From Bacteroidota bacterium (GTDB taxonomy: Bacteria; Bacteroidota; Bacteroidia; CAIKAF01): 64,000 bases of DNA. Below the pieces are notes generated by a model that saw only the letters and a program-made list of their open reading frames with translations, did no database searches and was not told where the DNA came from. Positions 34,801 to 43,490 of the stretch are shown in pieces; position 1 is the stretch's first letter, and each line of letters begins with the position of its first letter. The translations under genes and the position numbers were made by a program. The stretch lies in assembly GCA_016866335.1 (NCBI GenBank), contig VGMT01000002.1, positions 1-64,000 on the forward strand. The letters run 5' to 3'.

Positions 34801-36135
34801 ATGCCCAATACCGTTGCATTAAATCAAGGTTACCCAACCATTTCTGAATCGTTGAAATTGTACGAACAGGCTAAAGAAATTATGCCACCTGTAACTCAAA
34901 CCATGGCCAAAGGCCCTGGTCAGTATTCCCTTGGAGCCGCGCCTATTTATTTAAAAAAGGGGAAAGGGTCCCGGGTTTGGGATGTGGACGGCAACGAATA
35001 CTTGGATTGGAATGCCGCAATTGGCCCCCTTTCTCTTGGCTATGCTTGGCCTGCTGTCGATAAAGCCATCATTGATCAATTGGGCGACGGCATTACCTTT
35101 TCTCTGATGCACGAATTGGAATACAAGGTCGCAGAACGCCTACATCAAATTATTCCGAATGCTGAAGCTATTCGCATCAGTAAGTCGGGGGCCGACGTTT
35201 GTTCGGCTGCTGTTCGGATTGCCCGCGCCCATACAGGTAGAGAAAAAATCTTGTGCTGCGGTTACCACGGTTGGCATGATTGGTACATCGCCGTTACCTC
35301 TCGTGCGAATGGAATCCCCAGTTCGGTTGGAGAACTTACCAATACCTTTGATTACAATAATATCGAATCCTTAAAAGCATCCTTGGACTCTTCGGTAGCC
35401 GCTGTGATAATGGAGCCCTTCGTTTTTGACCGCCCATCAGACGGCTATTTGCAAGAGGTTGCTCGATTGTGCAAGGAAAATGGAACCCTGCTGATTTTTG
35501 ATGAAATGTGGACTGGGTTTAGATTGGCTTTGGGGGGAGCTCAGGAATATTTTGGAATCAAGCCAGACTTGGCCGTGTATTCCAAAGCGGTGGCCAACGG
35601 TATGCCTATTGCTTTCTTAACAGGCAGGCGCGATGTGATGGAACACTTTAATGCCAATGTTTTCTTCTTTACCACCTTTGGGGGCGAAGCACTTTCTTTG
35701 GCCGCTACCATGGCCACTCTTGATGAACTAGAGCGGTTAAATGTTCCAGCCGATTTGGCTTCAAAAGGACAAGCCCTTATGGATGGGTACAACTCCTTGG
35801 CTGAATCCTTACGAATGCAGCATTTAACAAAGTGCAAAGGGTATCCCTGCCGTACAACCATTACCCTTGAGGCTGCTGTTGGTAATGCCTTAGAAGTAAA
35901 AGCCTATTTTCAACAAGAAATGATTTGCAGAGGTGTTTTATGGCAAGGAAACCACAACATGATGGCAGCCCATTCCATGAACGACATTGATTATACCCTA
36001 AAGGCCTATGCCCAGGTGCTTCCACTAATTAAAGATGCCGTTGAAAAGGGCGATGTGGCTTCCCGTTTGAGAGGCAAACCACTCGAAGCGGTTTTCCGCA
36101 AGGTTGATAACTTTAACATGAAGCCTAAATCATGA
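34801..36135 (+). CDS. Class III aminotransferase (glutamate-1-semialdehyde aminomutase-like)
   Basis: The 444-residue product is a full class III PLP enzyme: VWDVDGNEYLDW (about 59-70), ISKSGADVCSAAVRIAR (about 128-144), GYHGWHDWY, the cofactor-contacting IFDEMWTGFR and the PLP lysine 262 in YSKAVANGMP. It resembles HemL in fold, but SKSGADVCSAA replaces the NSGTEA-type motif of true HemL, and the C-terminus differs. Enzymes of this kind occur in sugar, siderophore and amino-acid pathways. The substrate cannot be named. The next gene overlaps its stop by four bases. Confidence 0.85.
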   Translation: MPNTVALNQGYPTISESLKLYEQAKEIMPPVTQTMAKGPGQYSLGAAPIYLKKGKGSRVWDVDGNEYLDWNAAIGPLSLGYAWPAVDKAIIDQLGDGITFSLMHELEYKVAERLHQIIPNAEAIRISKSGADVCSAAVRIARAHTGREKILCCGYHGWHDWYIAVTSRANGIPSSVGELTNTFDYNNIESLKASLDSSVAAVIMEPFVFDRPSDGYLQEVARLCKENGTLLIFDEMWTGFRLALGGAQEYFGIKPDLAVYSKAVANGMPIAFLTGRRDVMEHFNANVFFFTTFGGEALSLAATMATLDELERLNVPADLASKGQALMDGYNSLAESLRMQHLTKCKGYPCRTTITLEAAVGNALEVKAYFQQEMICRGVLWQGNHNMMAAHSMNDIDYTLKAYAQVLPLIKDAVEKGDVASRLRGKPLEAVFRKVDNFNMKPKS

Positions 36136-36386
36136 GAATTCAAGTGATGGGCGGGGCTATGGCCAAGCGCTGGATGCTTTCATCTGGCCTCTTTTTAATT
36201 TTATTGGCCCTGTTTATCTTTAAGTTTCCTCGGTTTTTTGCCTATGCGTTGGGTGGAATTATTATGTTTTTTGGGGTTATGATTTTCATTGGTGGAATTA
36301 CGGCCCCTAAGCGCCCCAATACTGGCAGTTCTATGCCTGGGCAAAGCAATCAAACCGAAGATGGCACATGGGAAGACCTTTCCTGA
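36132..36386 (+). CDS. Small two-helix membrane protein
   Basis: The 84-residue product has two hydrophobic segments (SSGLFLILLALFIFKF and ALGGIIMFFGVMIFIGGI) and a polar tail. No family is recognised. Its ATG overlaps the aminotransferase stop (ATGA) and its 3' end overlaps the next gene by 19 bases, so the three are tightly coupled. Met 7 or Met 10 could also be the start. Confidence 0.72.
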   Translation: MRIQVMGGAMAKRWMLSSGLFLILLALFIFKFPRFFAYALGGIIMFFGVMIFIGGITAPKRPNTGSSMPGQSNQTEDGTWEDLS

Positions 36387-37948
36387 TAACCTGTTTTGCC
36401 CTCTTTTCTATTTTAGAAGCAAGGTCGCAGCAGCCCATTTTGCAATGGGGCGAAGGAATGCGTTTTTCTCGGAACGAAAAGCTGGCCGATTTCTATCCAA
36501 TTTCCAAAGATGAGGTTGGGTGGCTTCGTTTAAAATTTCCAACCCTTGGATACCACAAGGCGGTTCTGGATGTTTTTGACCTAGATTTATTAACGGCCCA
36601 ACGCAGTTTAGAACTCCACCACGGAAAAACCATTCAAGAACGCTATAGGTTTTACCGCCCTCGATTTGCAGGTTTGGCCTTTCAACAAAACCGCTTTTTG
36701 GTATTTCAAACCGGGTATGATCCCAACCGAAAACAGGCCTTGGCCTTAATTAATCCTCTGGATGTTGAGGGCCGAGAAGAAGACAAACCTCAAATCATCA
36801 TTGACGACCAAATTGAATCGAAATTAAAGGCTCCCTCCGTTCGCTTTATTCCCGATGCCGAACGCGGCCGGGTGGCTCTTTTTTTGGCAAATTCAATGGA
36901 AAGGCAGTTGGGGGTCGAGGTTGAGGTGGTGGTGGTTGACAGCAATTTGAATTTAGAATGGACCAACAAGGTCTTATTGCCCTTTCAAAGGAATGAACTT
37001 GGCCCCGAAGAAATTAAATTGAATGACAATGGGGTGGTTTGGGTGCTGTCTCAAATTAGGCCGCGCGAAACCGGCCTCTTTGCCAACCGAGAAGACAAAA
37101 GCTATTTTCAACTCATGTCGTTTTCGCCCGACGATAGTTCCACGCAATTTGGTAGCCAAACCCTTCAATACGGAGAGCGAAAAATTATGGGCGCAAGTTT
37201 GGTATCCGTTCAGGGTCAGGTCTGGCTTAGCATGACCTATGAAATACCCAATAAAAAGGCGGCAGTACTTTCTGGAATCCTTCTGCAGCCACTTCCATTG
37301 CATCCCCATGAGCCCTGGCCCAATTACATTGACTTGGCTTTGGATCCCGCTTTTATCCCCGATTTTCAGACCGATGCCTTAATTCAGAGCCGAGCCGATA
37401 AAGAGGCCGCTTTTGTAGAGGTACTCCAGATTTTTTCTTCCGACCATGGGCCTACATTTGTGGTTGCCGAACACCGACTTAACACCGAACATTGTTACAC
37501 CGATTATCGGACAGCTCAGCAATTTTGCACCTATGCCTATTTTAGAAACGATGTGTTTATCTTTGCTTTAGATTCCTTAAATCAATTGATTTGGAACATG
37601 AAACTGCCAAAGCGGCAGGTTAGCCGGAACGACGAAGGCCTGTTTTTGTCTTGCCTAACGGCCTTAAAGAACGACACTCTAAAGCTAGCCTGGCTTGAAA
37701 ATGCTGAAAACAAAGAAATTACAAGCGAAAAGGACCTAAGGTTTATGGACAACCCCCGAAGGGCCGATTTGCTTACTTGGAGCCTACCTATTTCTGGACG
37801 TCCTGAACGAAATCAAATGCCTTTGCCAAAACAAGGTAGGTTTCCCGTTATTCCTATGGTCGATAAAGGGCTGGTACTCAGCGATGGTTCGGTTTTTCTT
37901 TCGGGAATCCTGCGCCGAAAGGTGCTGCCAGGTTGGCTCAACTGGTAA
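36368..37948 (+). CDS. Exported protein of unknown function (526 aa)
   Basis: A signal peptide (MGRPFLITCFALFSILEARSQ) precedes a mature part of about 505 residues with evenly spread beta-strand patterns (LDVFDLDLLTAQRSLEL, NGVVWVLSQI, QVWLSMTYEI), as in a beta-propeller of about seven blades. No sorting domain is present at the C-terminus (RKVLPGWLNW). I do not recognise the family. Overlap with the small membrane protein gene suggests co-translation. Confidence 0.75.
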   Translation: MGRPFLITCFALFSILEARSQQPILQWGEGMRFSRNEKLADFYPISKDEVGWLRLKFPTLGYHKAVLDVFDLDLLTAQRSLELHHGKTIQERYRFYRPRFAGLAFQQNRFLVFQTGYDPNRKQALALINPLDVEGREEDKPQIIIDDQIESKLKAPSVRFIPDAERGRVALFLANSMERQLGVEVEVVVVDSNLNLEWTNKVLLPFQRNELGPEEIKLNDNGVVWVLSQIRPRETGLFANREDKSYFQLMSFSPDDSSTQFGSQTLQYGERKIMGASLVSVQGQVWLSMTYEIPNKKAAVLSGILLQPLPLHPHEPWPNYIDLALDPAFIPDFQTDALIQSRADKEAAFVEVLQIFSSDHGPTFVVAEHRLNTEHCYTDYRTAQQFCTYAYFRNDVFIFALDSLNQLIWNMKLPKRQVSRNDEGLFLSCLTALKNDTLKLAWLENAENKEITSEKDLRFMDNPRRADLLTWSLPISGRPERNQMPLPKQGRFPVIPMVDKGLVLSDGSVFLSGILRRKVLPGWLNW

Positions 37949-37959
37949 ATGCCTGCCTT

Positions 37960-38736
37960 CTATTTTTTGCTTCTTGAACCACCGGCCTCTACGCCCATGC
38001 CAAATAAAGCATAGTCAAGAAAGGCTGGGTCTTGGGGTAAAATCTGTTTCGCTCGGTCAGTTAGTTCAACCACCGATTGCCAATCATTCTGTTTTCGACT
38101 TAGCAATCCGAATTCACGGGCAACGGTGCCCGAATGAACATCTAAGGGAAGGTGAAGTTGGCTTGCCGGAATGGAGTTCCATAACCCAAAATCAACCCCA
38201 TTCTCTCTGCTTCTAACCATCCAACGTAAAAACATGTTTATCCGCTTGGCCGCCGACCCCCTTAGCGGGTCGGCAATGTGCTTGCCGCTCCGGCCAGGGT
38301 CCTGGCCCTTCAAAAATTGAGCTCTGAATTCATGCAGCCCTTGAGCATAATCTGCCTCTTTCGTAATTGCAGTTGAAAAACAGGCCTCCAAGCCCCCATT
38401 TTGATAGGTTTGGCGCAATTGCAATACCAACCATTTGGCATCGCTGCCATTGAAGGTGCGGTGTACAAATCCGCTGAGTGAGTTTAAGTCCGATTCTTCG
38501 GCTTGCATTACAAATTCATAGGGGCTATCCCACATAAGGTCCATCCACGTTTGTGCCGACCGAAGAATGCTCGCCCTATTTCCCCAACTAATAAGGGCTG
38601 TACAAAAGCCAGAAATTTCTACGTCTTCTTTTTTGGTGTATTTATAGGGAATTGAAATCGGATCGGCTTCAATAAAATCTGGCCCCGCATACCTATGGGC
38701 CAGTTCAATTAGGTCAGATTCGCTAAAAATGGCCAT
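37960..38736 (-). CDS. TIGR02757 family (DUF2400) protein
   Basis: The 258-residue product shows the family's features: EADPISIPYKYTKKEDVEISGF near the N-terminus, FVHRTFNG, the ADPLRGSAAKRINMFLRWMVR segment (about 155-175) and HLPLDVHSGTVARE. The fold resembles HhH-GPD DNA glycosylases, but function is not established. It is 48 bases downstream of cmk on the same strand and its 3' end faces the unknown exported protein across 11 bases. Confidence 0.88.
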   Translation of the reverse strand: MAIFSESDLIELAHRYAGPDFIEADPISIPYKYTKKEDVEISGFCTALISWGNRASILRSAQTWMDLMWDSPYEFVMQAEESDLNSLSGFVHRTFNGSDAKWLVLQLRQTYQNGGLEACFSTAITKEADYAQGLHEFRAQFLKGQDPGRSGKHIADPLRGSAAKRINMFLRWMVRSRENGVDFGLWNSIPASQLHLPLDVHSGTVAREFGLLSRKQNDWQSVVELTDRAKQILPQDPAFLDYALFGMGVEAGGSRSKK

Positions 38737-38784
38737 GGTGGGTCTGATTTTAGAAACCCCTTTTTAGAGAGAGCCGCTCCTTTT

Positions 38785-39522
38785 TCATTTTTTTAAAAAA
38801 CATTCTTTGTGCTTAGCTTGATGAACCCAATATAGGGCCAACGCTAACTGCTGTTCAGCGGTCAAATCGGTATTGTCTAAAATCCGAGCGTCTTCCGCTT
38901 GCCTTAAAGGATCTTCCTTCCGGTTTACATCCTCGAAATCCCTTGCAATTTGTTGGTCTAGAACGGTTTTTAAATCCATGATTTTGCCTTGGCCTTCCAG
39001 TTCTATTTGGCGGCGTTGGGCCCGCACAGACGGCTCGGCAGTCATAAAAATTTTAAGTTCTGCCCGTGGCATTACTACAGTTCCAATATCTCGCCCATCC
39101 ATAACCACCCCTTTTTCTTCTGCCATTTGCTTTTGCAAAATTTGCATGTGGTCGCGTACTTGCCTTATTTGGCTAACCTTGCTGGCTAAGGTGGCGATGT
39201 GTAAGTTGCGAATAAAGGGCTCAACCACCTGGCCTGCCAACGAAACCATTGAGGCCCCTGTTTCTGGGTCAATGGCAAATCCAACCTGGGTGTCGGGAAG
39301 GGACAGAATCAAGTTGGCTTCATCTACGTTTCCATCCTTGTCCACCAATCCTTTGTTTAGAGCAAAATAGCCAATTGCCCGGTACATGGCGCCTGTATCT
39401 AAATACCGGTAGTGCAATTCACGGGCCAAGGCTTTGGCTAGGGTGCTTTTTCCACACGAAGAAAAGCCATCGATGGCTATGTTTATGGGCTGGATTGGTT
39501 TAGTTTCCGGTTCGGGGGGCAT
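38785..39522 (-). CDS. cmk: Cytidylate kinase
   Basis: The 245-residue product has the P-loop GFSSCGKSTLAK, the YRYLDTGAMYRAIGY substrate segment, MDGRDIGTVVMPRAELKIFM (about 140-160) and the lid-region RRQIELEGQG. It phosphorylates CMP and dCMP with ATP. I chose the ATG giving MPPEPETKP, which overlaps the porQ stop by 23 bases; a start 27 bases earlier is possible. The porQ-cmk order is common in Bacteroidota. Confidence 0.93.
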   Translation of the reverse strand: MPPEPETKPIQPINIAIDGFSSCGKSTLAKALARELHYRYLDTGAMYRAIGYFALNKGLVDKDGNVDEANLILSLPDTQVGFAIDPETGASMVSLAGQVVEPFIRNLHIATLASKVSQIRQVRDHMQILQKQMAEEKGVVMDGRDIGTVVMPRAELKIFMTAEPSVRAQRRQIELEGQGKIMDLKTVLDQQIARDFEDVNRKEDPLRQAEDARILDNTDLTAEQQLALALYWVHQAKHKECFLKK

Positions 39523-40597
39523 CGGTGGCAGGTAATTTCTTTTTAGCAAACAATTTTCCGGCGTTGATTTGCAAGGTCAGGTGGTTGGGCGACCCCACGG
39601 CATGGTAAGTGGCCCTTGAATACGAAAACGTAAAATGCGAAATCCGAATGCCAAGCCCCCAACTTAACCCGGCAGCGGCATCCGACTGCAAAGAGCTAAG
39701 TTCGCCCCCTCGTAAAAAATTGTAACTCATTCTTAAAAACAAACGCTGTTTAAAAGGCATTAGTTCGGCCCCTATAATAAAATGCCTTAAAACATTGTCG
39801 CCCAAACTAATTCGGTTTATGCTTGTGTCGTTGGTTAAAGGGTCAATATTGATGGGATTTTCAATGTCTAAAAAACTTAGGTCAGGCCTTTGCAGGTTGT
39901 TTGCGGTTACCATTAGGCGCAGGGGGAGGTGCTCAAGCTGATGGGCGAAACCAAATTGTATTTGGAAGGGCATGGGTTCATAATTGTTGGTGGAATAGGG
40001 GTCTATCATGCTTCCCATGTTCTTAAACACCAGTGCAAGGATCGTTCTTTTGTTTTTACTTCGGTAGCTTAGCCCTAAGTCAACGGCTGCACCAATACTT
40101 GTGTAGCCGGCATAAGCACTAAAAATGGCCTTAAAATGCCCGCCTACATGCAAAATACTGTCTAAAACAGGTTGGGCATAACCCAAATAAATGGCCTGGT
40201 CGTTGGAATTGACCTCGCCTACAATTTGTCCGTTCTCTTGGGTTTCAATAATGCTGCCGTAGTCAAAGTACTGCACCCCTGCAAACACTGTTCCCCTTTT
40301 TTTGAATTTGTGGGCCAAGGCAAAAGATCCATAACCGATATTGGCAAAATAGGCATTGAAATCTAAGGCGGCCTGCAAATGCATGCTTTGGTTTAAAAGG
40401 GCAGGATTTTGAAAGGCCATGCCGGGATCGCTGTCCATAATTGCGACTTGGGTGCCGCCCAAGGCTTCAATTCGGGCCGATTGGGGCAACTGCAAAAAGG
40501 CATACGAAAAGCTACCTCCAACCTGGGCAGTCAATGCACCGAATAATAAACCCCAGGCCAATGCACTGAGCCTTAGGTATGCAAAATTCGCCTTCAT
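39500..40597 (-). CDS. porQ: Type IX secretion system protein PorQ
   Basis: The 365-residue product has a signal peptide (to LTAQ), the PorQ opening pattern GGSFSYAFLQLPQSARIEALGG and MDSDPGMAFQNPALLN, and a beta-barrel body of about 14 strands ending near LQINAGKLFAK. PorQ is an outer-membrane protein that works with the sortase PorU, PorV and PorZ to attach T9SS cargo to the cell surface. The protein would serve the several sorting-domain proteins in this window. Confidence 0.88.
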   Translation of the reverse strand: MKANFAYLRLSALAWGLLFGALTAQVGGSFSYAFLQLPQSARIEALGGTQVAIMDSDPGMAFQNPALLNQSMHLQAALDFNAYFANIGYGSFALAHKFKKRGTVFAGVQYFDYGSIIETQENGQIVGEVNSNDQAIYLGYAQPVLDSILHVGGHFKAIFSAYAGYTSIGAAVDLGLSYRSKNKRTILALVFKNMGSMIDPYSTNNYEPMPFQIQFGFAHQLEHLPLRLMVTANNLQRPDLSFLDIENPINIDPLTNDTSINRISLGDNVLRHFIIGAELMPFKQRLFLRMSYNFLRGGELSSLQSDAAAGLSWGLGIRISHFTFSYSRATYHAVGSPNHLTLQINAGKLFAKKKLPATDAPRTGN

Positions 40598-40605
40598 TCT
40601 TGCCC

Positions 40606-40613
40606 TAAAGGTA
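40606..40613 (-). promoter_or_regulatory. -7 box variant for porQ-cmk
   Basis: The minus strand reads TACCTTTA, one base from TAnnTTTG, eight bases before the porQ ATG. Confidence 0.55.
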
Positions 40614-40691
40614 CAAGACTGCCGTAAATTTTGGGCCCTTTCTTGCTTTTCTTTCCATTGGCCTGTTTATTTTGGTTGTGTGTATGCAACA

Positions 40692-40850
40692 ACGCGGCCC
40701 GCGCCCCCGATTGAGCCGGCAGGCGGCGATGAGCCACCGGCTTCGGCAAGCGGGCGAGGAGGCGACTTTAGGAGCCACCGCAGCCCCACTTGCCGACCGG
40801 TTGCTCAAGCCGACTACAGGTGAAAGCGGGACAAGGCGCCCCCCAAAAAA
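40692..40850 (+). repeat. Structured intergenic element HP5
   Basis: The outer box is CGGCCCGCGCCCCCGATTGA; the core at 40758-40781 is GGAGGCGACTTTAGGAGCC then ACCGC; the end is CTACAGGTGAAAGCGGG, GGCGCCCCCC and A6. Left arm 40715-40757 and right arm 40782-40820 pair through TGAGC, ACCGG and TCGGCAAG blocks. Here the second helix is CCC/GGG, the reverse of HP1-HP4. It lies in the divergent gap between porQ and purB. Confidence 0.86.
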
Positions 40851-40903
40851 TAATCCAAAGTGCTAAATTTTTACTTCGTAACTTCGTGCCCAAGAAAATG
40901 CAC

Positions 40904-42262
40904 ATGAGCTCCCTGAATGCCCTGAAATCCATAAGTCCGATTGACGGTAGGTATGCTGGAATTACTGCGGCTGCCTCTGTGTATTTCTCTGAATATGCGC
41001 TGATTAAGTATAGAATTCGGGTGGAAACCGAATATTTTTTGGCCCTTTCCGAGGCCAACTTGCCGGGCTTGCCCGCGCTGAGCCGGCAGCAAAAAGTGGC
41101 CTTGCGCGAACGGCTTTTGAAAATTCAAGATCAAGACGTGCTGGCCGTTAAGGAAATTGAATTGAGGACCAACCACGACGTGAAGGCCGTTGAGTACTTT
41201 ATGCAGCAGGTCTTTGACGACATGGGCCTGCCTCAGCAATCCAAAGCTTTTATTCATTTTGGCCTGACCTCGCAAGACATCAACAATACGGCCATTCCTT
41301 TAACGATTAAAGACTGGCATGAAGAGGTGGGCGAGCCCCTGCTGCAGGATTTGATTCAGCATTTACGCGTGCAGGCCGAGGCTTTCAAAGATGTGCCCAT
41401 GCTGGCGCGTACCCATGGACAACCCGCTTCGCCAACCCGAATGGGCAAGGAATGGATGGTGTTTGTAGAACGCCTTGAAAATCAGGCGAAAATGTTGCAA
41501 TCCATTGATTTTCAATGCAAATTTGGCGGCGCAACCGGGAATTTTAACGCCCATTATGCCGCCTATCCAGGCCAAAATTGGCCGGCTTTTGCCGACCGGT
41601 TTTGCCGAGAACACCTGGGTTTGGAACGGCAGCGCTTTACCACTCAGGTTGAACATTACGACATGTTGGGCGCTTTTTTTGATGCATGGAAACGCATTGC
41701 CGTAATTTTGATTGACTTTTGCCGAGATGTTTGGCAGTACATTTCCATGGATTATTTTCGGCAGCGGATTCGGAAAAATGAGGTGGGCTCGTCGGCTATG
41801 CCTCACAAAGTCAATCCGATAGACTTTGAAAACGCCGAAGGGAATTTGCTGTGGAGCATTCCCATGTTGGAGTTTTTTCCGGTCAAGCTTCCCGTAAGCC
41901 GCTTGCAGCGGGATTTGACCGACAGCACGGTGCTGCGCAACGTTGGGGTGCCATTTTCACATATTATGATTGCCCTGACTTCGATTAAGAAGGGTTTGGG
42001 GAAAATAAAACTGAATGCCCAGGCCATTTTGGACGATTTAAATCGGCATCCCGAGGTGATTGCCGAGGCCATTCAAACCATTCTGCGGCGCGAGGGCTTG
42101 GCAGATGGGTACGACAAATTAAAGGATTTTTCGCGTACGGGCGAATCGCTGGGTCTCGAGGATTTGCAAGCCTTTGTGCGCAGTCTTAAATTGAATTCGG
42201 CGGTCGAAAACGAGCTGTTGGCCCTGCACCCCCGGCATTATCTGGGCGATTTTTTGCATTGA
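40904..42262 (+). CDS. purB: Adenylosuccinate lyase
   Basis: The 452-residue product has SPIDGRYAGITAAASVYFSEYAL at the N-terminus, the TSQDINNTA motif (about 126-134), the ARTHGQPASPTRMGKE active-site segment and the superfamily signature SSAMPHKVNPIDFENAEGN (about 297-315). It splits adenylosuccinate and SAICAR in purine synthesis. An ATG six bases upstream is an equal start choice. A longer frame back to 40790 would translate HP5. The stop codon touches the T tract of HP6, so the gene is closely bracketed by two inverted elements. Confidence 0.95.
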   Translation: MSSLNALKSISPIDGRYAGITAAASVYFSEYALIKYRIRVETEYFLALSEANLPGLPALSRQQKVALRERLLKIQDQDVLAVKEIELRTNHDVKAVEYFMQQVFDDMGLPQQSKAFIHFGLTSQDINNTAIPLTIKDWHEEVGEPLLQDLIQHLRVQAEAFKDVPMLARTHGQPASPTRMGKEWMVFVERLENQAKMLQSIDFQCKFGGATGNFNAHYAAYPGQNWPAFADRFCREHLGLERQRFTTQVEHYDMLGAFFDAWKRIAVILIDFCRDVWQYISMDYFRQRIRKNEVGSSAMPHKVNPIDFENAEGNLLWSIPMLEFFPVKLPVSRLQRDLTDSTVLRNVGVPFSHIMIALTSIKKGLGKIKLNAQAILDDLNRHPEVIAEAIQTILRREGLADGYDKLKDFSRTGESLGLEDLQAFVRSLKLNSAVENELLALHPRHYLGDFLH

Positions 42263-42417
42263 TTTTTTTTGGGCGCCTTTTCCCGCTTTCACCTGTAGCG
42301 CCCGGCAGCCCAACCTGCAAACAGGGCCTTGCGGTGGCTCCCAAGGTCGCCTCCTCAGGCGCTGTTTGATGGGTTGGGCTGCCGGCCACTGCCGGTTCAA
42401 TCGGGGGCGCGGGCCTC
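42263..42417 (-). repeat. Structured intergenic element HP6
   Basis: Read on the minus strand: GAGGCCCGCGCCCCCGATTG then AACC, left arm (plus 42355-42395), core GGAGGCGACCTTGGGAGCC then ACCGC, right arm (plus 42293-42330), CTACAGGTGAAAGCGGG, GGCGCCC and A8. The arms contain a 13-base perfect match (CGGCAGCCCAACC with its complement) plus CAAACAG. Its boxes are nearly identical to those of HP5, while its arms are not. It starts on the base after the purB stop. Confidence 0.87.
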
Positions 42418-42468
42418 TTGCCGTTTTAATTTGATTTCTTGTTCCTTGAACGCCGCTTCAGTTTAGGC

Positions 42469-42501
42469 AAAAAAAAACGACCCGGTAAAAAACCAGGTCG
42501 T
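42469..42501 (-). terminator. Intrinsic terminator of mdh
   Basis: On the minus strand ACGACCTGG pairs with CCGGGTCGT around a T-rich loop and is followed by a T9 tract. Confidence 0.85.
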
Positions 42502-42526
42502 CGCTGTAGGGTAAAGAAAAGAACGC

Positions 42527-43459
42527 TTATGCGTTCATATTGTCCAATACATTCATCACTTCTTTAACGGCTCCAGCCGATTCTTTAACCAATTCCATTT
42601 CGGCTTCGGTCAGGTCAAGCTCAATAATGCGTTCAATGCCTTTGGCCCCCAAAACAACGGGTACGCCAAGGTAAATATCTTTCAATCCATATTCACCAGA
42701 AAGCCAGGCGCAAACAGGGAATATCCGTTTTTGGTCGCGCACAATGGCCTCAACCATTTGAGCCGCGGCTGCACCGGGTGCAAACCAAGCGCTGGTACCC
42801 ATAAGGTTTACCAATTCTCCGCCGCCTTTTTTGGTACGTTCAACAATGGCCTCTAAGGCTGTCTCGTCGATCATTTCGGTTACAGGAATGCCACTAACTG
42901 TGGTGTACCGTGGCAGTGGAACCATGGTGTCGCCGTGGCCACCAAGCAGCATGGCTTGAATGTCTTTGGGCGATACGTCCAGGGCTTCGGCCAAAAAGGC
43001 GCGGTAGCGAGCAGTATCTAAAATTCCGGCCATGCCCATAACCCGATGCGAAGGAATTTTCGCAGTTAGGTAAGCGCAATAGGTCATTACATCCAAGGGG
43101 TTTGAAACCACAATGATGATGGCATTGGGAGAATATTTAATGGTGTTTTCGGTTACCGATTTCACAATTCCTGCGTTGGTAGCGATCAAGTCGTCGCGGC
43201 TCATGCCCGGTTTCCGGGGCAGGCCCGAGGTAATAACCACAACATCGGAACCAGCGGTAGGTTCGTAGTTGTTGGTGTAGCCTTTTACACGGGTATTGTA
43301 GTAATTCACCGGAGCCGTTTGCCACATATCCAGTGATTTACCTTCGGCAAGACCCTCTTTAATGTCAATTAAAATGACCTCATTGGCCAATTCTTTGTGG
43401 GCAATAACATCGGCGCATGTTGCTCCTACGTTGCCAGCTCCTACGACGGTGATTTTCAT
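42527..43459 (-). CDS. mdh: Malate dehydrogenase (LDH-like type)
   Basis: The 310-residue product has the NAD-binding VVGAGNVGATCADVIA, the aspartate that selects NAD (ILIDIKEG), the substrate arginines in GLPRKPGMSRDDL, VVSNPLDVMTY and the catalytic histidine in LLGGHGDTMVP. It interconverts malate and oxaloacetate in the TCA cycle. I chose the ATG giving MKITVVGAG; the longer frame adds an unrelated 32 residues that cross the promoter. Confidence 0.95.
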   Translation of the reverse strand: MKITVVGAGNVGATCADVIAHKELANEVILIDIKEGLAEGKSLDMWQTAPVNYYNTRVKGYTNNYEPTAGSDVVVITSGLPRKPGMSRDDLIATNAGIVKSVTENTIKYSPNAIIIVVSNPLDVMTYCAYLTAKIPSHRVMGMAGILDTARYRAFLAEALDVSPKDIQAMLLGGHGDTMVPLPRYTTVSGIPVTEMIDETALEAIVERTKKGGGELVNLMGTSAWFAPGAAAAQMVEAIVRDQKRIFPVCAWLSGEYGLKDIYLGVPVVLGAKGIERIIELDLTEAEMELVKESAGAVKEVMNVLDNMNA

Positions 43460-43490
43460 ATGCTTTGTTTGATTAATTTTGATGCGTCCG

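Noticed and set aside
34801-36135. Calling the aminotransferase hemL
   Set aside because: The conserved SGTEA-type motif and C-terminal region of true glutamate-1-semialdehyde aminomutase are not present as expected.
40692-40850. HP elements as intrinsic terminators
   Set aside because: The tract after the structure is A-rich on the element strand and T-rich only before it on the other strand, and true terminators with T-runs exist separately at several of these gene ends.
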